From Sclerodactyla briareus (taxonomy: Eukaryota; Echinodermata; Holothuroidea; Dendrochirotida; Sclerodactylidae), in assembly GCA_026419785.1 (NCBI GenBank), contig JAODTK010004443.1, positions 372,001-436,000 of the forward strand: a DNA stretch of 64,000 bases, given 5' to 3'. Each line of letters starts with the position of its first letter. Position 1 is the first letter of the stretch. This document shows, in pieces, positions 51,500-63,534 of the stretch. A program made the translations under genes and the position numbers. The notes below the pieces were generated by a model. That model ran no database searches and was not told the origin of the DNA. It saw only the letters and a program-made list of their open reading frames with translations.

Positions 51500-52600
51500 T
51501 ATGTTGGTTTACAGGTATAAAGAGGAAGAACTCCATAGTTTTGGTGTCATGTTTGAGGTCACCTAAGGTGAACAGGGGTCAAAGAATGAAAGGATTATGA
51601 GCACGATAACTGTGCAACGAAACGTTTATAGAGTTTATATTTGGCAAGAAGGGTTTGCTTGTGGAGTTTTTTTTGCGATGATCCCTCATTGTTTGGAGTG
51701 GTACAACGTTCGCCCAAAGGTCTCAACAGAGATCGATAGCAGCTCTTAAAAACATTGAAGATCATACCTCGGCACGAAGTGTTGCAATGTAGATGACCGC
51801 TATTATTTTCAGCTCATACCTAGCACGAAGGTTGCAATGTGATGACCGCTACTTTTTCGGGTGATGTTACAAATCCCGAAATTCAACATGAAGTCAAAGT
51901 CTGAAAAGGTGATTATCATGCTAGCTGTGCAAACGAAATGAGTTGATGTTTTTTTTGAGGTCACGAGGTCCAAGTCACCAAGGTCACATAGGTCAAATCT
52001 GGAAAAAAGTGCGTGATGGACATATGGGTTCAACGGAACCTCGCAAAGAGCTTATACTTGGCATAGAGTGTTTGTCCATAGAGTAGAAATTATCTCTAAA
52101 ATTGTTTTGGGGCCGTACAAGCGTCACCCAAAGGTCCCCCCAACAGAGGTCAAAGTTTGGAAGCTTTGTTAGCACATACGGCAAGTGCAGCGAAATTATG
52201 TCATAAGCTCATACTTGGTTGCCTCGTAGAACAATCCCTATTGGTAAAATCAAAAATAAAAGGGCCACGTAGGCGGTTAATAACCGAATGTCAATATAAG
52301 CCGCGTTATCATGATAACTGTGCACCGGAATTATGAAGAGAGCTCACACTCACCCACGGGCACACTGAATTGCCATGTGAAGTAATTATCCCTGCTTGCT
52401 TTTTGTGGGTCCAGGTCCAAGTTCACTGAGGTCAACAGAATTCCAAAGTAATAAAATGTTTGTGAGAATTAACTGTGCAACGGAATGATATAGAGAGTTC
52501 ATACTTAGAGGGGTTGCCATTTGGAGTAGTTAATCTCATACTATCGTATTGAGATGAGGCTGAAGTCACGTCCCCCTGTGATGGGCATGAGCTAACAAAT
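51500..52600 (+). repeat. Irregular degenerate tandem repeat with CTGTGCAACG and AGGTCA motifs
   Basis: CTGTGCAACGAAA-like blocks recur near 51,612, 51,926, 52,186, 52,318 and 52,471. They are followed by GAGTTTATATTTGG or GAGCTTATACTTGG blocks and by CACCCAAAGGTC (51,711; 52,125). A separate ~57-bp tandem pair lies at 51,768-51,855 (CACGAAGTGTTGCAATG / CACGAAGGTTGCAATG). The region appears non-coding. Confidence 0.75.
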
Positions 52601-53445
52601 CATATCCTTTCATTCTCCCAGTGTCACGGTGGCAATAACCATTTCCCCTGTAGTGGCAGGGTTTATCATATACATGCCAATCACCCCTCCAGTTCCATTC
52701 TATAAGTACACTGTAATCAACCGAAAGCAGAGAGCCAAGAACTGGGTAGCAGTAAACGTCTTGCTGGAATAAGCAATATCAACAACAGAATCTAAAAGCA
52801 TCAGAGAGGTGCTGATATTAATAGTTCTTTTTAGTGTTTTACATAAAACGGCCACAACCCAACAGCTAATCATTCCAACCACTCACCTTTACGGGGAACT
52901 GATTGTTGAGCTACGTTTACGAAGTGTTTTTGTACAATGGAATGACTGACACTTTTGTCAAAGTAACAATAAAATAAACCAAATACCTATTACCCGTACT
53001 CAAATAGTGACTACCGCGCATACAAAATTTTTATCAACATGGTCTTATATGCTGTTTCGAAGAAATCCTGCTAACGGGCAGACGGGAAAGTGTGACATAC
53101 ACCCAAGAATAGTTATTAAGTCCCTTCGCTAAGTCTCTCCTGAAAATCATTCAGGCGAGACGAAATGTTAGAAATATTTTTTTAGAAAAAAATGTTGAAC
53201 TCCCAAACACTGTTTTTAAACTGGGTAGATGATTAATAATGTCGTCATCAACACACTGGTTACGTGTTTGTAATAGTTTCTCCTCAGTTTAACACGAACC
53301 GCCAACAAAAACTTTCGTCACATCTTACAGCAGGCAGGGAAAATGCTGAACGTGGCCGTATTTTATGTCTGCTACAAATGACCCACCTATACAATAAGAC
53401 CCAGCTCGTAAATGCTTGCATGTAGAGCTTTAAGTAGGCGTAAGC
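52601..53445. other. Intergenic, no gene recognised
   Basis: AT-rich DNA between two repeat regions; nothing supported. Confidence 0.5.
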
Positions 53446-54190
53446 TCATTATATCCCCCACTTCGGGGATATTATGGTTTTGGCGTTGCCATCTCCGCCG
53501 CCGCCGCCGCGTCCGCTTTCGCCGCGCGTTTTTGTTTAGCGCAATAACTCTCCAATACTTTGTCCGTTGAGCCGAAACTTGGCACACATGTCCTCCTTAG
53601 TACTCTCGGATGAGTTCGAAAGTGGGCGTCGCCACAGAACGGGGTCCGCTAATTTGCATATTTTCCACGATGGAAGATTTTCATGTTTGCGCAATAACTC
53701 TTCAACGCTTTATCCGATTGATCTGAAACTTGGTACACTTGTCCGCCCTAGTGAAACCTCTATGCTTTCGAAATTCGACATTTTTAAGTAAGTCGATTTG
53801 AACGAAACTTGGTGGGAATGACCTATAGTTGAATCCGAAAAATGTGGAAGTTATTTCAAGGGTCATCGGAGGTCAATTCTGCAAAATTCATGCGATTTTC
53901 CAAACTTTGTCAGATTTGAAGAACTTGGTTGATGGGGCTACATTTGTTCTCACAAGTTAGAAGTCATTTCAAAGCCCTCATGTGTCAAATTCGCTAATTC
54001 ATGTGCCTATCAACACGCATGGATTACAACAAAACTTGGTGGATGAAGATTGTCTTGGTTTCTGACCAAAATGGGGGTCCTTTTATGGGTGTTAGATACT
54101 TCTTCCCAATGATTGCTCTAAAGTTGGGATATACACGTTTTTTGGGCGGTTTACCCCTACACACTTCGAGTTCTGGTTGCCATTGCTAAA
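53446..54190 (+). repeat. Dispersed repeat with ATATCCCCAC terminus, copy B
   Basis: Starts with ATTATATCCCCCAC and GGGGATATTATGGTTTTGG, then a CCG trinucleotide run (about 53,490-53,510). Degenerate tandem units follow, with landmarks GCGCAATAACTCT (53,539 and 53,689) and GAAACTTGG (about 53,574, 53,728, 53,805, 53,922, 54,033), a spacing of roughly 80-155 bp. It is homologous to 7,893-8,408 in opposite orientation. The phrase 'GAAACTTGGTGG' also occurs at 28,690-28,890. Reads as non-coding repeat. Confidence 0.6.
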
Positions 54191-54255
54191 AACAAAAAAA
54201 ACTCCACACTCTTATTTTTCATTTTTCGACAGCCGTATTTTTCATCTTCTCAGTT

Positions 54256-54259
54256 ATCA

Positions 54260-54303
<44 letters not shown>

Positions 54304-54304
54304 T
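54256..54304 (+). repeat. (ATT)n microsatellite
   Basis: About 15 uninterrupted ATT units. Confidence 0.98.
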
Positions 54305-56830
54305 TTCGTTGTCACTTGGCCTATACCTCCAGTGAATGATTCGGCGGCCTGCCTACTTGTCAATCACCACTACCGGCACGGCAGGGATATTGGTCTAATT
54401 CACCGATAATCACCACTCTCGTTAGGTGAGAATCAGAGCTCCGTTTGTACGCTCGCGTGGAGAATTACCACTCCTTCGGGCAGGATGCCTCTTTGCAATT
54501 CCCTTGAAATGTTCGCACTCTAGATACCTGGCGTGTAACATATAATCGTCATAGTCCCGTGATCCTGAGCGGTCACAAAGAGGTGCATTAATGACCTATC
54601 AGCGGGGATAGTGGGGGTCGTTATTATACGTCTGGGTGGTAGGTCTGTAGCCCAGGGCGAGATAGGACCCTCGGTATCCAGGTACCAAACCACTACCTAT
54701 AATCAGATAATTAGAGGCAATCTAAAAAGGGAAAGAAGTTGCGAACAATTTGTAACGGTGAAAAAAATCTGCGACCTCATTTGGCTCGATGTCATAATTC
54801 CGCGGAATTCGTTAACCAGAAGAGGGAGCAGTTATCGATTATTACCCCCTGTTTAGTGCATAATTTTATAATATCCAAAACCACGTTCCTACAGATTCCC
54901 TACCGGTCGAGATTTTGCCCTGTTGATCACCCTTAATCGTTTTGACCTCTTTATTATTGTTCTAGGGAATCATTCCTTTGGTTCTCGCGTTGTAACGAAT
55001 ATTCCGCAGGCACATCAGTGATTGTTTCATTGGCATTATATTTCTGGTGACACTACTTTGATGGGCTGATACGATCTCTGGTTTAGTGTGCCATACGAAT
55101 TAGGAACCATTCCGAATATAGAGGAGCGGGGGGAATGAGGTCTACTATCGGTTGCGCCAATCCTAAAACATAGACCCCTCATGCATACTGATGATGGGAG
55201 GTACGATAGTATATCCTTGGTGGCGTGGCAGTATGGGAACGTGGGCGGCCTAACACGAGGGGGCGGGAGATGGGGAGGGGGACATGTCCCCCAATCATTC
55301 TAGTTGGTGAAATAACATCAAATGTCCCCCAATATTTGAAGAAATAACAAATGTCCCTATACTTTGACGAATATACTGATGATATTATAATTACCCTTCC
55401 GAGCCCGCCATGTGCCAGGTTCATCTAGCAGGTTCGTCTATATTTTGCAGCAAGGCCGTGACTCAGGGCGTGATAATTACTGTGGGTAACTTGAGAAATG
55501 ATTGCGATTGAGAATGTAAAAGACTACAAAAGTGGATGCGCTTTCAATTTAGTGCAACGTTTGTACATCGTTCCCGTTTGACCTGTCTATCTCATCCCAG
55601 GCTCCAGACAAATATTAAATATTGTTTTATTATAATATATATTTTCATTTTGTTCCGAGACCCATATTCCTTATTCCTGCGAAATTGCACTATTATTAGG
55701 AATATACAAGCAAAAGTTGCCCTTAATATAAGAATGGCCCCTTTTTTAAACCAAAATTTTAGCTCACGGAGGGTGGGCTAGGTGCAGAAATCAGAAATCT
55801 TCCTGGGCCTCCCAGCTTCACACCGGTGTCGCGTTAGGCCTACAGGCATCTTGCTTTTGTATTGTATGGAAAGACAGCGTTTGTGTCACATTGCAGGGTA
55901 CGTCAAGGGGAATTATTCGTGAGGCTGTCATTAGACCTAGTCAGTTATAGGCCTAACTTAGAACATAATAATATAGCGTCCGGTACTCTCCATAAGGAAC
56001 CTACATACCAAATTTCAACTGAATAATAGGATTCTTGTACTTCCTATGAGAGAGCTACACGCCGAGCGTTACCGAATTTACGTGTTTACAAGGATTTTAG
56101 ACTTTGATTTCTGCTGACTTTTCATATGTGTTCAAGGCGAGGGACCTCCTAGAGTCAGCTAAGTACTCGATCAACGCGGGCAAAATTCAAAAGATCCAAA
56201 ATGCATGGCAAAAAATGAAAAGATTGCCGAATTGACCGAATTTTCGAGCATTTTCATTTCAAGAGAAATGTGGCCAAGGTTGGCATGTGATTATAACTTT
56301 GACTGATGTCATTAGATTGATCTTATTCCGATTGATTTTCACTGTTTGGTTTAAATTCCCTTCTCAAAATGTGATGTTTCTATCAGAAAATGGGGCAGTT
56401 AGGTCCCAAAATGGCCTATTTCAGACCTTCCAGTGCAGTGGCTTTCGAGTCAGTCGACAATGGGGCGAAAATATTTCTTTCTTTCATGTTGAACGTTCTC
56501 GGTAGTATCAGTCCGTTTATATTTGCCTCGAAACACAATTAATAGCTCCATGATCCTGGTGGTCAAAATTTTCATTTCTCATCAGATAGGGTGACCCTAT
56601 ATAACACAACAGTAAGTAATGTGTTTTAACTATTAAATCGAACAAAACAAATGACCTTTGAGGAAATTCATGAGTTTTGTTTGCATGATTAGTTTGAAAC
56701 AAATCTATTAAATTCGAATTTCCTTGGTTTACCCGATAACAGAGCTGACATTCCATTTCATCTGGTGTTGTGTAGAAGAATAGATTTCCCAGGCTTGGTG
56801 GTGGAGCAACGATTATTGCTCAATTTCATT
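54305..56830. other. Intergenic with weak dispersed-repeat similarity
   Basis: CATACCAAATTTCAACTGAAT near 56,010 resembles ACACCAAATTTCAACTGATC at about 20,071, suggesting a diverged repeat over about 55,980-56,480. The rest shows no feature. Confidence 0.4.
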
Positions 56831-57292
56831 CTACCAGGCGCAGTGATCAGTACTGTAACTTCCTAATGCCGGATACACCGCAGTGACAGTACTGTAACTA
56901 TCAATCATATACCAGCGCAAGTGATTCAGTCGGAACGTATCAATCATATACCAGTGCAGGTGATCCAGAACGGTACTGTAATAATTCATAGACAGGCAGT
57001 TGAGCTACTGAACTTATCAATTCATATACCAGGCAGTGATCAAGTACGTAAACCTTATCCATCATATACCAGCGCAGTGATCAGTATTGTAACTTATCAA
57101 TTTCAATATACCAGCGATGATCAGTTACTGTAAATATCAATATATACCAGCGCAGAAGTGATCAGTACTGTAACTTATCAATCATATACCAGCGCTAGTA
57201 TCAGTACTGTAATTATCCTTCATATACCAGCGCAGTGATCGTACGTAACTATCTCATATACCCGCGCAGTGATCCAATAATGTACTTACTCG
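56831..57292 (+). repeat. Satellite-like tandem array, ~39-bp unit, about 12 copies
   Basis: The consensus contains CATATACCAGCGCAGTGATC and then AGTACTGTAACTTATCAAT. About 12 copies follow one another and differ mainly by one-base indels, with fewer substitutions. The unit includes the palindromes TGATCA and AGTACT. Confidence 0.92.
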
Positions 57293-57326
57293 TCAAATGC
57301 TGCCGGAACTCTTTTTGAACCATTTG

Positions 57327-58035
57327 CAGGGGCGTATGCAGGCTTTGTCACCGGGGGGCGCGGCGTGAATATCTAAGCGGAGCGCACTCGGTTGGCGTGG
57401 AGCGGACATGAAAAGTTGAGGGTATAACACCTCCCAGATCGCGAAGATGCCCCTCGGGGAGATGGAGGACCCGTTTCACTACTCAACCTTCGATGTTGAA
57501 ACAAGTGTGCCTTCTTGCCGGGATGCCGTGGAATTACACTGAAGAACAAAAAGATTTGCCACTGAATATATTGATTCTTAAAGGTAGGGTTGGGTTCCTT
57601 CACCACATACCATATTCAACCATATATAAATGAGGCAAATGCATCGGCTTGGCGGCTGCAGCTGAGCTGGCTGGGAAATGCGTACCAATGCATTGAAACG
57701 AACCCATCGCTGGCCTGAACATCAGCAGATCTACATGTCCGGAGAAGTGACACCTTTCGCAAAGGGTTATACTTGGCAGCTTGCTGTCGCGTTCCTTGTG
57801 CAGAAAGTTTCGAATACTGTGGTTTTTTAGCCCATTCTCTCTGCGTTTCTTCCCACAGGTCTCTGGAGGCCAAATCAGGGCTGCGTCAAGCCAGTGTCGA
57901 AAGTGGGGTTGCAGTGGGCAATGTGGACTGCAATTTGATATCTGAGCGGAGCGCCACCATTGGTTGGCGCGTAGCGCCCCCAGAAAATTTTGGGCTTTTT
58001 ATACCTCCAGATCGCCGGAAATGCACTCGCCGGGC
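57327..58035 (+). mobile_element. hAT-related fragment carrying two palindromic modules
   Basis: CAGGGGCGTATGCAGG at 57,327 resembles a hAT terminus. Two copies of the module AAGCGGAGCGC...GGTTGGCGTGGAGCG (57,375-57,410) and GAGCGGAGCGCCACC...GGTTGGCGCG (57,943-57,975) follow, with a CAGAAAATTTT and CCTCCAGATCGCCGGAAA block after the second. No matching opposite terminus or target duplication of ACCATTTG was found, so the right boundary is only the end of recognisable module sequence. Confidence 0.45.
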
Positions 58036-58508
58036 CTAATTGCAAAATCGGATGTTTCAATTTCAGTACAAAAAAGAATGTTGAAATTTTCACTCTGCAG
58101 GATATAGGCAGATAAATATAGCAATACAGCATCTACGGCCTCTCTATGTTTTATGAAAGAATATGTCAGCAAGTAAGTTCAAACAAAATACCAAAACCTA
58201 CTGCAAAATTTACAATTTACGTAAACAGGTGGAGCTAGGATTGAAGCCAACCCTTCATTTTAGCCTTAAATATCTGATCAATAGTGACTACCGGTTGATG
58301 TATACACACCCGTTTTGAAATGTGGGAGAGGATTTTGCGGCTATCTAAACAGAGCCAAATCATTGACTTGGCACGAATAGTTGAGAAAGCTTCAAGAACA
58401 ATAGATCACGCAGGATTGCAGGAAATAGTAGACCTACTTTCCGTACTTGACTTCGGTGGCCGCACTAGGATTTTTTCAGTGGGAGGCGCTGGAAGGGGGG
58501 AGCTAGAT

Positions 58509-58655
58509 CAGTGGCGTCGCCAGGGACTTTTCGTCGTGGAGGCGGGTAACAGAGGAAACGAGAATGCTACTGAGCGGAGCGCCACCAAAACTTTTGATTG
58601 TGCAAGCCCCCAGATGGCCGGAAATGGCCTTTCCCGGGCGTTTATGATCATTTTG
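58509..58655 (+). mobile_element. hAT-related 5' fragment
   Basis: CAGTGGCGTCGCCAGGGAC at 58,509 is a hAT-like terminus. It is followed by TGAGCGGAGCGCCACC and CCCCCAGATGGCCGGAAATG, the same module as in the complete elements. The right end is unknown and the adjoining octamer AGCTAGAT was not found again. Confidence 0.45.
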
Positions 58656-58870
58656 TGATCACATATTTGTATTCGGTGGAAAATTTTGACATTATGCCAG
58701 ACCTCGGTCCTACGTGCCACGACATGAACTTTTGGCCAGAGGTTCACGATTGCTGCGCCATAATACCTCTCCACCAGTGCGGCGAAACCGCGCAATTTTT
58801 CAAGATTCAGGCACATCTGAGAAAGAGAATCATAATACCAGCAGAAATTTAGGCCATTTAGAAAACTTAA

Positions 58871-60473
58871 GGGGTGTTCACACTTCTGCGCATACGATAC
58901 GATACGATCAATTTATGGGACGTCGAGTTAAAAAAATGTTATTTTAATCGGAGGGTTTCACACTGTGCGATACGACTACGATAAATTTATCGACGTCAAG
59001 TTGAAAATATTTCCTTTATCGTAGGATAAATTATCGGTGCGAACCAATTGCGCAGCCCAGTGATTAAACTGCGCAATTCTGCAAAAAGTATGGAACGCCA
59101 AAAGGCTATTGGGGGAGTATGGCGTGAAAAGGGGTTTTAGTGATAAAATCAGGGGTTTGATGAATGTATTGGTAGTGACGTGATCGGGGAAGTCATAGGC
59201 CTGTGAGAGTTCTCGGCCCTATTGACGCATGCATGGGACTTTTTTACGAAACATGATTTAGTTCGAATCCATGATGCCCTCCCCATTAACAATAGTAACG
59301 TGACCAGTGTGGTAATGGTGGGGGGGGGGAGTCGTGTTGCGTCGGCGTCCCCCAATTATCATGTGAGATGAAAAGGCAGGAATGTGTGGTTGTGTGAGTG
59401 GCCGGGGGAGGGGGGGTGTGCGGGGTTTGAGAGAGGGCCAGGGTAGGAGGGAGTTTTCCAGGGGGTCTCGATCCCCAGCCTGACGTCTTGACGGGAACTT
59501 CATCCTAACCTTATTAAGACACAGGCGGGAAAAGAAACGAAGAGAAGGGCAACGGAAACAAAGTGCTGGGGGGGGGGTGGGGGGGGGTCTAGTCGATCCA
59601 ACGTAAAGTTAATAACGTCTTGTAAGTCTAGTGAGGAAAATAGTAGTGTACACAGGTGGAGCTGTTAGCATTACTTTTACATGCTGTTAGAGAGAGAGAG
59701 ATCTCATATTCTGGGATACCAATGCTAATTAAGACTAGATGTCAACGAAAGGGTAGTGCGCGGTTGGTGATGTCAGCTGTCTGATTCGTGGTCGCCAATT
59801 GCGCTTCCTTGGGCATTATGGCGCGCCTCCAGTGGACGATCCGTCCACCAGCGTTTCTGTCTTCACGAGACCCTCGGGTCAGGGTGTCCGCCTGGGCGGC
59901 AAAGTAGCTGATGGTTGACGCAATGGAAGAGGGGGGAAGGGACAGGCTCAGCCTGGTAACTTGCTAGGGAAGGTTGGGTGATGGATGCGGCGGGTGGATG
60001 CAGAGCTAAGTGGCCTCCAGGCATGCCCCGCTCTCATGTTGCTTGTGTTTGGGCAGAAATGAATCGTCAGTGAGGAAATTTAAGTATGGAATGAAGTTCA
60101 GTCTGGTCCAGAAAACAGTTCTCAGGTGACCCCGGGCAATTTGCACGTGATGTATCCTTGAACTAGAGAGACAAAGATTGTAACTGTGTTGTTTGCTCAA
60201 ATGGGGTGGATATAAACCAAATTTCGAGCCCCTACAAGTACTGAGAAAGCACAAGCTTCAAATTTCTGTCGACCGTGCAGGCTATTCCACCGCCTGAAGC
60301 GACAAAAAGGGGAAACGGTGCTTTCTCAAAGAATCCCATCACTTTCTTCTTATGTTAAGAGCCGAGACGTCGATAAAATTATCGTACGACATTTTTATCG
60401 CGCAAGTGTGAAAAACACTCATCCGATTAAATTTATCGTATAGTATGTTATCGAACCAAGTGTGAAACAGCGC
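58871..60473. mobile_element. DNA transposon with long inverted repeats and TTAA-like target site (1,603 bp)
   Basis: The left end GGGGTGTTCACACTT (58,871) follows TTAA. The right end, read inward from 60,473, is GCGCTGTTTCACACTT, and TTTA lies outside. The inverted ends extend about 110-150 bp and share an ordered set of blocks: CGATACGATA, TTTAATCGGA, GTTTTCACACT, GCGCGATA and TTATCGACGTC. The CACACTT-plus-CGATA block occurs twice in each end. A TTAA target fits Kolobok-type or piggyBac elements, but the termini lack the piggyBac CCC start. No transposase is recognised, so it is non-autonomous. Confidence 0.65.
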
Positions 60474-63373
60474 TTTAGCTCTACGTCCCAATCATGTATT
60501 AACGTTTATGCATAGAGAGCAGGCATCGAGTAGTCGTTCCCTGGAGAAACTTCCGAGTAGTAGTTCAATGAAGAAGAAATTTCCCAATAGAGATGCAGAG
60601 ATGTCGGGAGACGGGAGGCAAACGGGACGGAATTCCCATTCGTACCACGCGCGAAAGCCACGAAATAAAGTTAGTTACATTTATATTATTAGCCGGTAGT
60701 GAAAATTTGGAACCAATTTAGGCTACTGCCTTGTCATGAAAAATAAAAATTAGTTAGTCTTATATTCAACTGGTCGTCTTTACTGACTACAGAATTTTTT
60801 TGCGAAAATTACAAATTTCATCGGGCGGGGGGGGGAGGGGTAGGTAGTTGGGTACGGGGAGAGGGGCAAATGCTACGTGCTTAGTGATAGTGCGTATTGT
60901 GAGAAATCTTCGACACGGCGTATATGACTCACAATAGCCTTCGTCACTTTTCAGTTTTTGAGTTTCTATAGTATTTGGTTACACCCCTTCCATATCTCTT
61001 ATTCCTCTCCCCCCCCCTCCCCTTTTTCTTTTCCTTCTCCATTTCTCCTTCCTCTTTTTGTCTCTTCATTTTCTTTCTCTCTATCCTTTTTCTTTTTCCC
61101 CTTTTACCTTGTTTTTTTCCCTCTTCTCTTACCCGGGGGGCCGCGCGCCCCCAAAGCCCCCCCCCCTGATTACGCGTGATTTGGACTTTTTGTTTTTCAC
61201 AATGTAAATTATAGACCATGGAGTCATTCCAGTCGCAAGAATCTTGACGGAAAAACATTAAAAGTGTTCCTTCTCTCCACAATTTTGGCAATTCAATAAT
61301 GACAATGTAGGGTTGAACATGTGGTGAAAAAAAGTGGTTGTAAAATAGTGTTGGTAATAAAATAGTGTAGTTTAGGAAATATTTAGTGGATCGGTTGTCT
61401 CGACCCAGTGTAAGGAACAAGCACATATCCGAATGACATGCAATCTGTCCGACTCAAACAGACATGGAGGCTAGCATAGAGAAAGTTCATGCGACCAAGA
61501 GCAGTGGAGTCGCCAGGGGGGGGGAAAGAGACACGTCACCGAACTTTCTCCAATAAACATGTTCAAATGAGGGATGTGATGAAGGCCCATAGACACTTCA
61601 TTCCCCAGGATGATTTATTTGGTTTTTGTTCAAATTCTGAAACAATCCATCCACTTCCCAGTCCATAATCGTGTCTTGACGTGTTCAGTCACTATAAGCA
61701 CGTCGAAACTTCGAATGAGATGGAATTTACCGCCCTTACCATCTCCTGTTCAATGAAGTATGTGCCTTGTGGGATAACACCTACGAGTGTCCCGAAAAAT
61801 TCAATTGTGGAAAGAGTCCCGCGGCTAAGTATTAACTTTTATTTTACATTGTATAGTTAAGAACCAATAACTAATCAAATTTGAACTGGTCTAAACATTC
61901 GCTCTTCTCTTCACAATCTCCAGGCTAAATAATTGTTTTTATTTTCGGGCCTTTGAGTCAGACTCGAGTTTCGAGGAAAGATTTTCAGGTGAACTTCTAG
62001 AATCATTGCTAAATTCAGCAGCAAATGCGATCGCCACCTCTATGGTCTGGCTAGATGTCACAGGGGTAGTATAGTGGTTGTCAGTTGGTATGTGAAAATG
62101 AAAGGCTCTGAAAAATTTGTTCTTTATCAGCGAATTTGTGAAATTGATTGATTGCCCGGGTTTTGTAATATGGTTCTACGTTTTATATTTGAACATTAGT
62201 TCGACCCCCAGGTATGCGTTCGGCATTATTACGGATGTACAGATGAATGGAATTAATTTCGAATATTATGAGTAAGGGCATGCGCGGCGCACTGATATTA
62301 CGGAGTTATTGTTGGAAACGTTCTAAAAAAACCTACTGCAATTCAAGACAGTAACCTTTTGGGAGGGCAAGGTTGAGTTAAATATCGAAAAATATCATAA
62401 CACCAGTTTCATCTTCTAATCCAATAACTTGAAGTTTGAACCGCTGTCATCATGCATGCGTAAACGCCATCACGCGAGGGAAGTTACTTAATTGAGGAGG
62501 CGATTGATCGAGCGTTGGGCGGTTCGGTATATTAGTCGGTCGAAACGTAGTCCAGTTCAGCATTGTCGTCTAAACACGCTCGTCCGTCGACGTTATGGGC
62601 AGAGATGACACTGCTGATGAACTGGATCAGTGAAAAAATTAATTCGTCAGTCGTTCCAGACGGGCTAATATCACCGACCAATTTGATGAGCCTTGGCTAG
62701 TTTGTAATGACCGACTAGTTCACCAACTAGCATCAACGCTTCAGTGACGCCTTTGACTAGTTCTTGTCTCAGTGGAATGGAAATAGAAATCAGAGAATAG
62801 AAAAGTATATCTTGATTCTGGTGTTGGCTTAATTACAATACGAGCGTCGAAAAATATACCGGGCATAATACGACGGATACAAAGAAAATACGAAAGTAAT
62901 GATTTACCGCTGGATTCGAAGAACGCGATTACCAATACACTCAAATACAACACCTGGCTAAACAAGTATATCGACAGAGGTGATTTCATGGGTAATCCAT
63001 GTCGAAAGTCAGTGTGACAATAAATTAGCATTAATTGGAGTGTTTACCTATGGTTCACACGTAGGACACTAGGTCATTACACGACACTAGATTGGCGATA
63101 TGAGGCGGCCAAAGCTATACCTTAGAACGACTCCCAGTCAAGGTCTATGGTAACAGGTAGATGGGTTTAACCAAGGCAAGTAGGGGACAACGGTACCTTA
63201 TTAAGCATGTTAAGGAGCAATCGATAGCCCTTAACAAACTACCGACGGAGCCCACGGTTTGTAAGTACGGAGAACGAAGAAAATTGATTCGCAAAAGACA
63301 GTGCGTTAGAAGAATAGTATGTGTTTCCAGCCTCCCATCGACATGGGCGGGCGTCAAAGGTGAGGGGGGGGCA
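60474..63373. other. Intergenic with homopolymer and pyrimidine tracts
   Basis: Holds a 9-G run (60,828) and a long C/T tract (about 60,985-61,175) that keeps frames open on both strands. An isolated hAT-like end lies at 61,502. No gene recognised. Confidence 0.5.
61502..61545 (+). other. Isolated hAT-like terminus
   Basis: CAGTGGAGTCGCCAGGGGGG matches the CAGKGGCGTCGCCAG terminus seen at 16,872 and 58,509. No partner terminus or repeat of the flanking ACCAAGAG was found. Confidence 0.3.
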
Positions 63374-63444
63374 GGGGGAGGGGGGGGGGGGGACATTTTC
63401 ACACAGTAAAATTTCGAAAATGTCGCCGTATCCCCCCCCCCCCC
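63374..63444. repeat. G-run / C-run inverted repeat
   Basis: A GGGGGGGGGGGG run followed by ACATTTTC is mirrored by GAAAATGT and, after CGCCGTAT, CCCCCCCCCCCCCC about 35 bp later. It can form a hairpin and has G-quadruplex potential. It may be the collapsed end-to-end junction of a G-tailed element. Confidence 0.55.
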
Positions 63445-63534
63445 TCCCATCTTTTGAGAGGGTGGTGAGGCGCTCGTTGCAATAGACATAAACAGTTAAA
63501 TCCATCCGGAGTGTTCGGGAGATTAATGTAGGTT

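Noticed and set aside
58320..58490. Plus-strand frame with a plausible helical segment (about 50 codons)
   Set aside because: No recognisable family, no splice context, and it runs straight into a transposon terminus.
60944..61426. 160-codon minus-strand frame with Lys/Glu/Arg-rich end
   Set aside because: The charged part is the translation of a C/T-rich low-complexity tract; opposite-strand frames are open there too.
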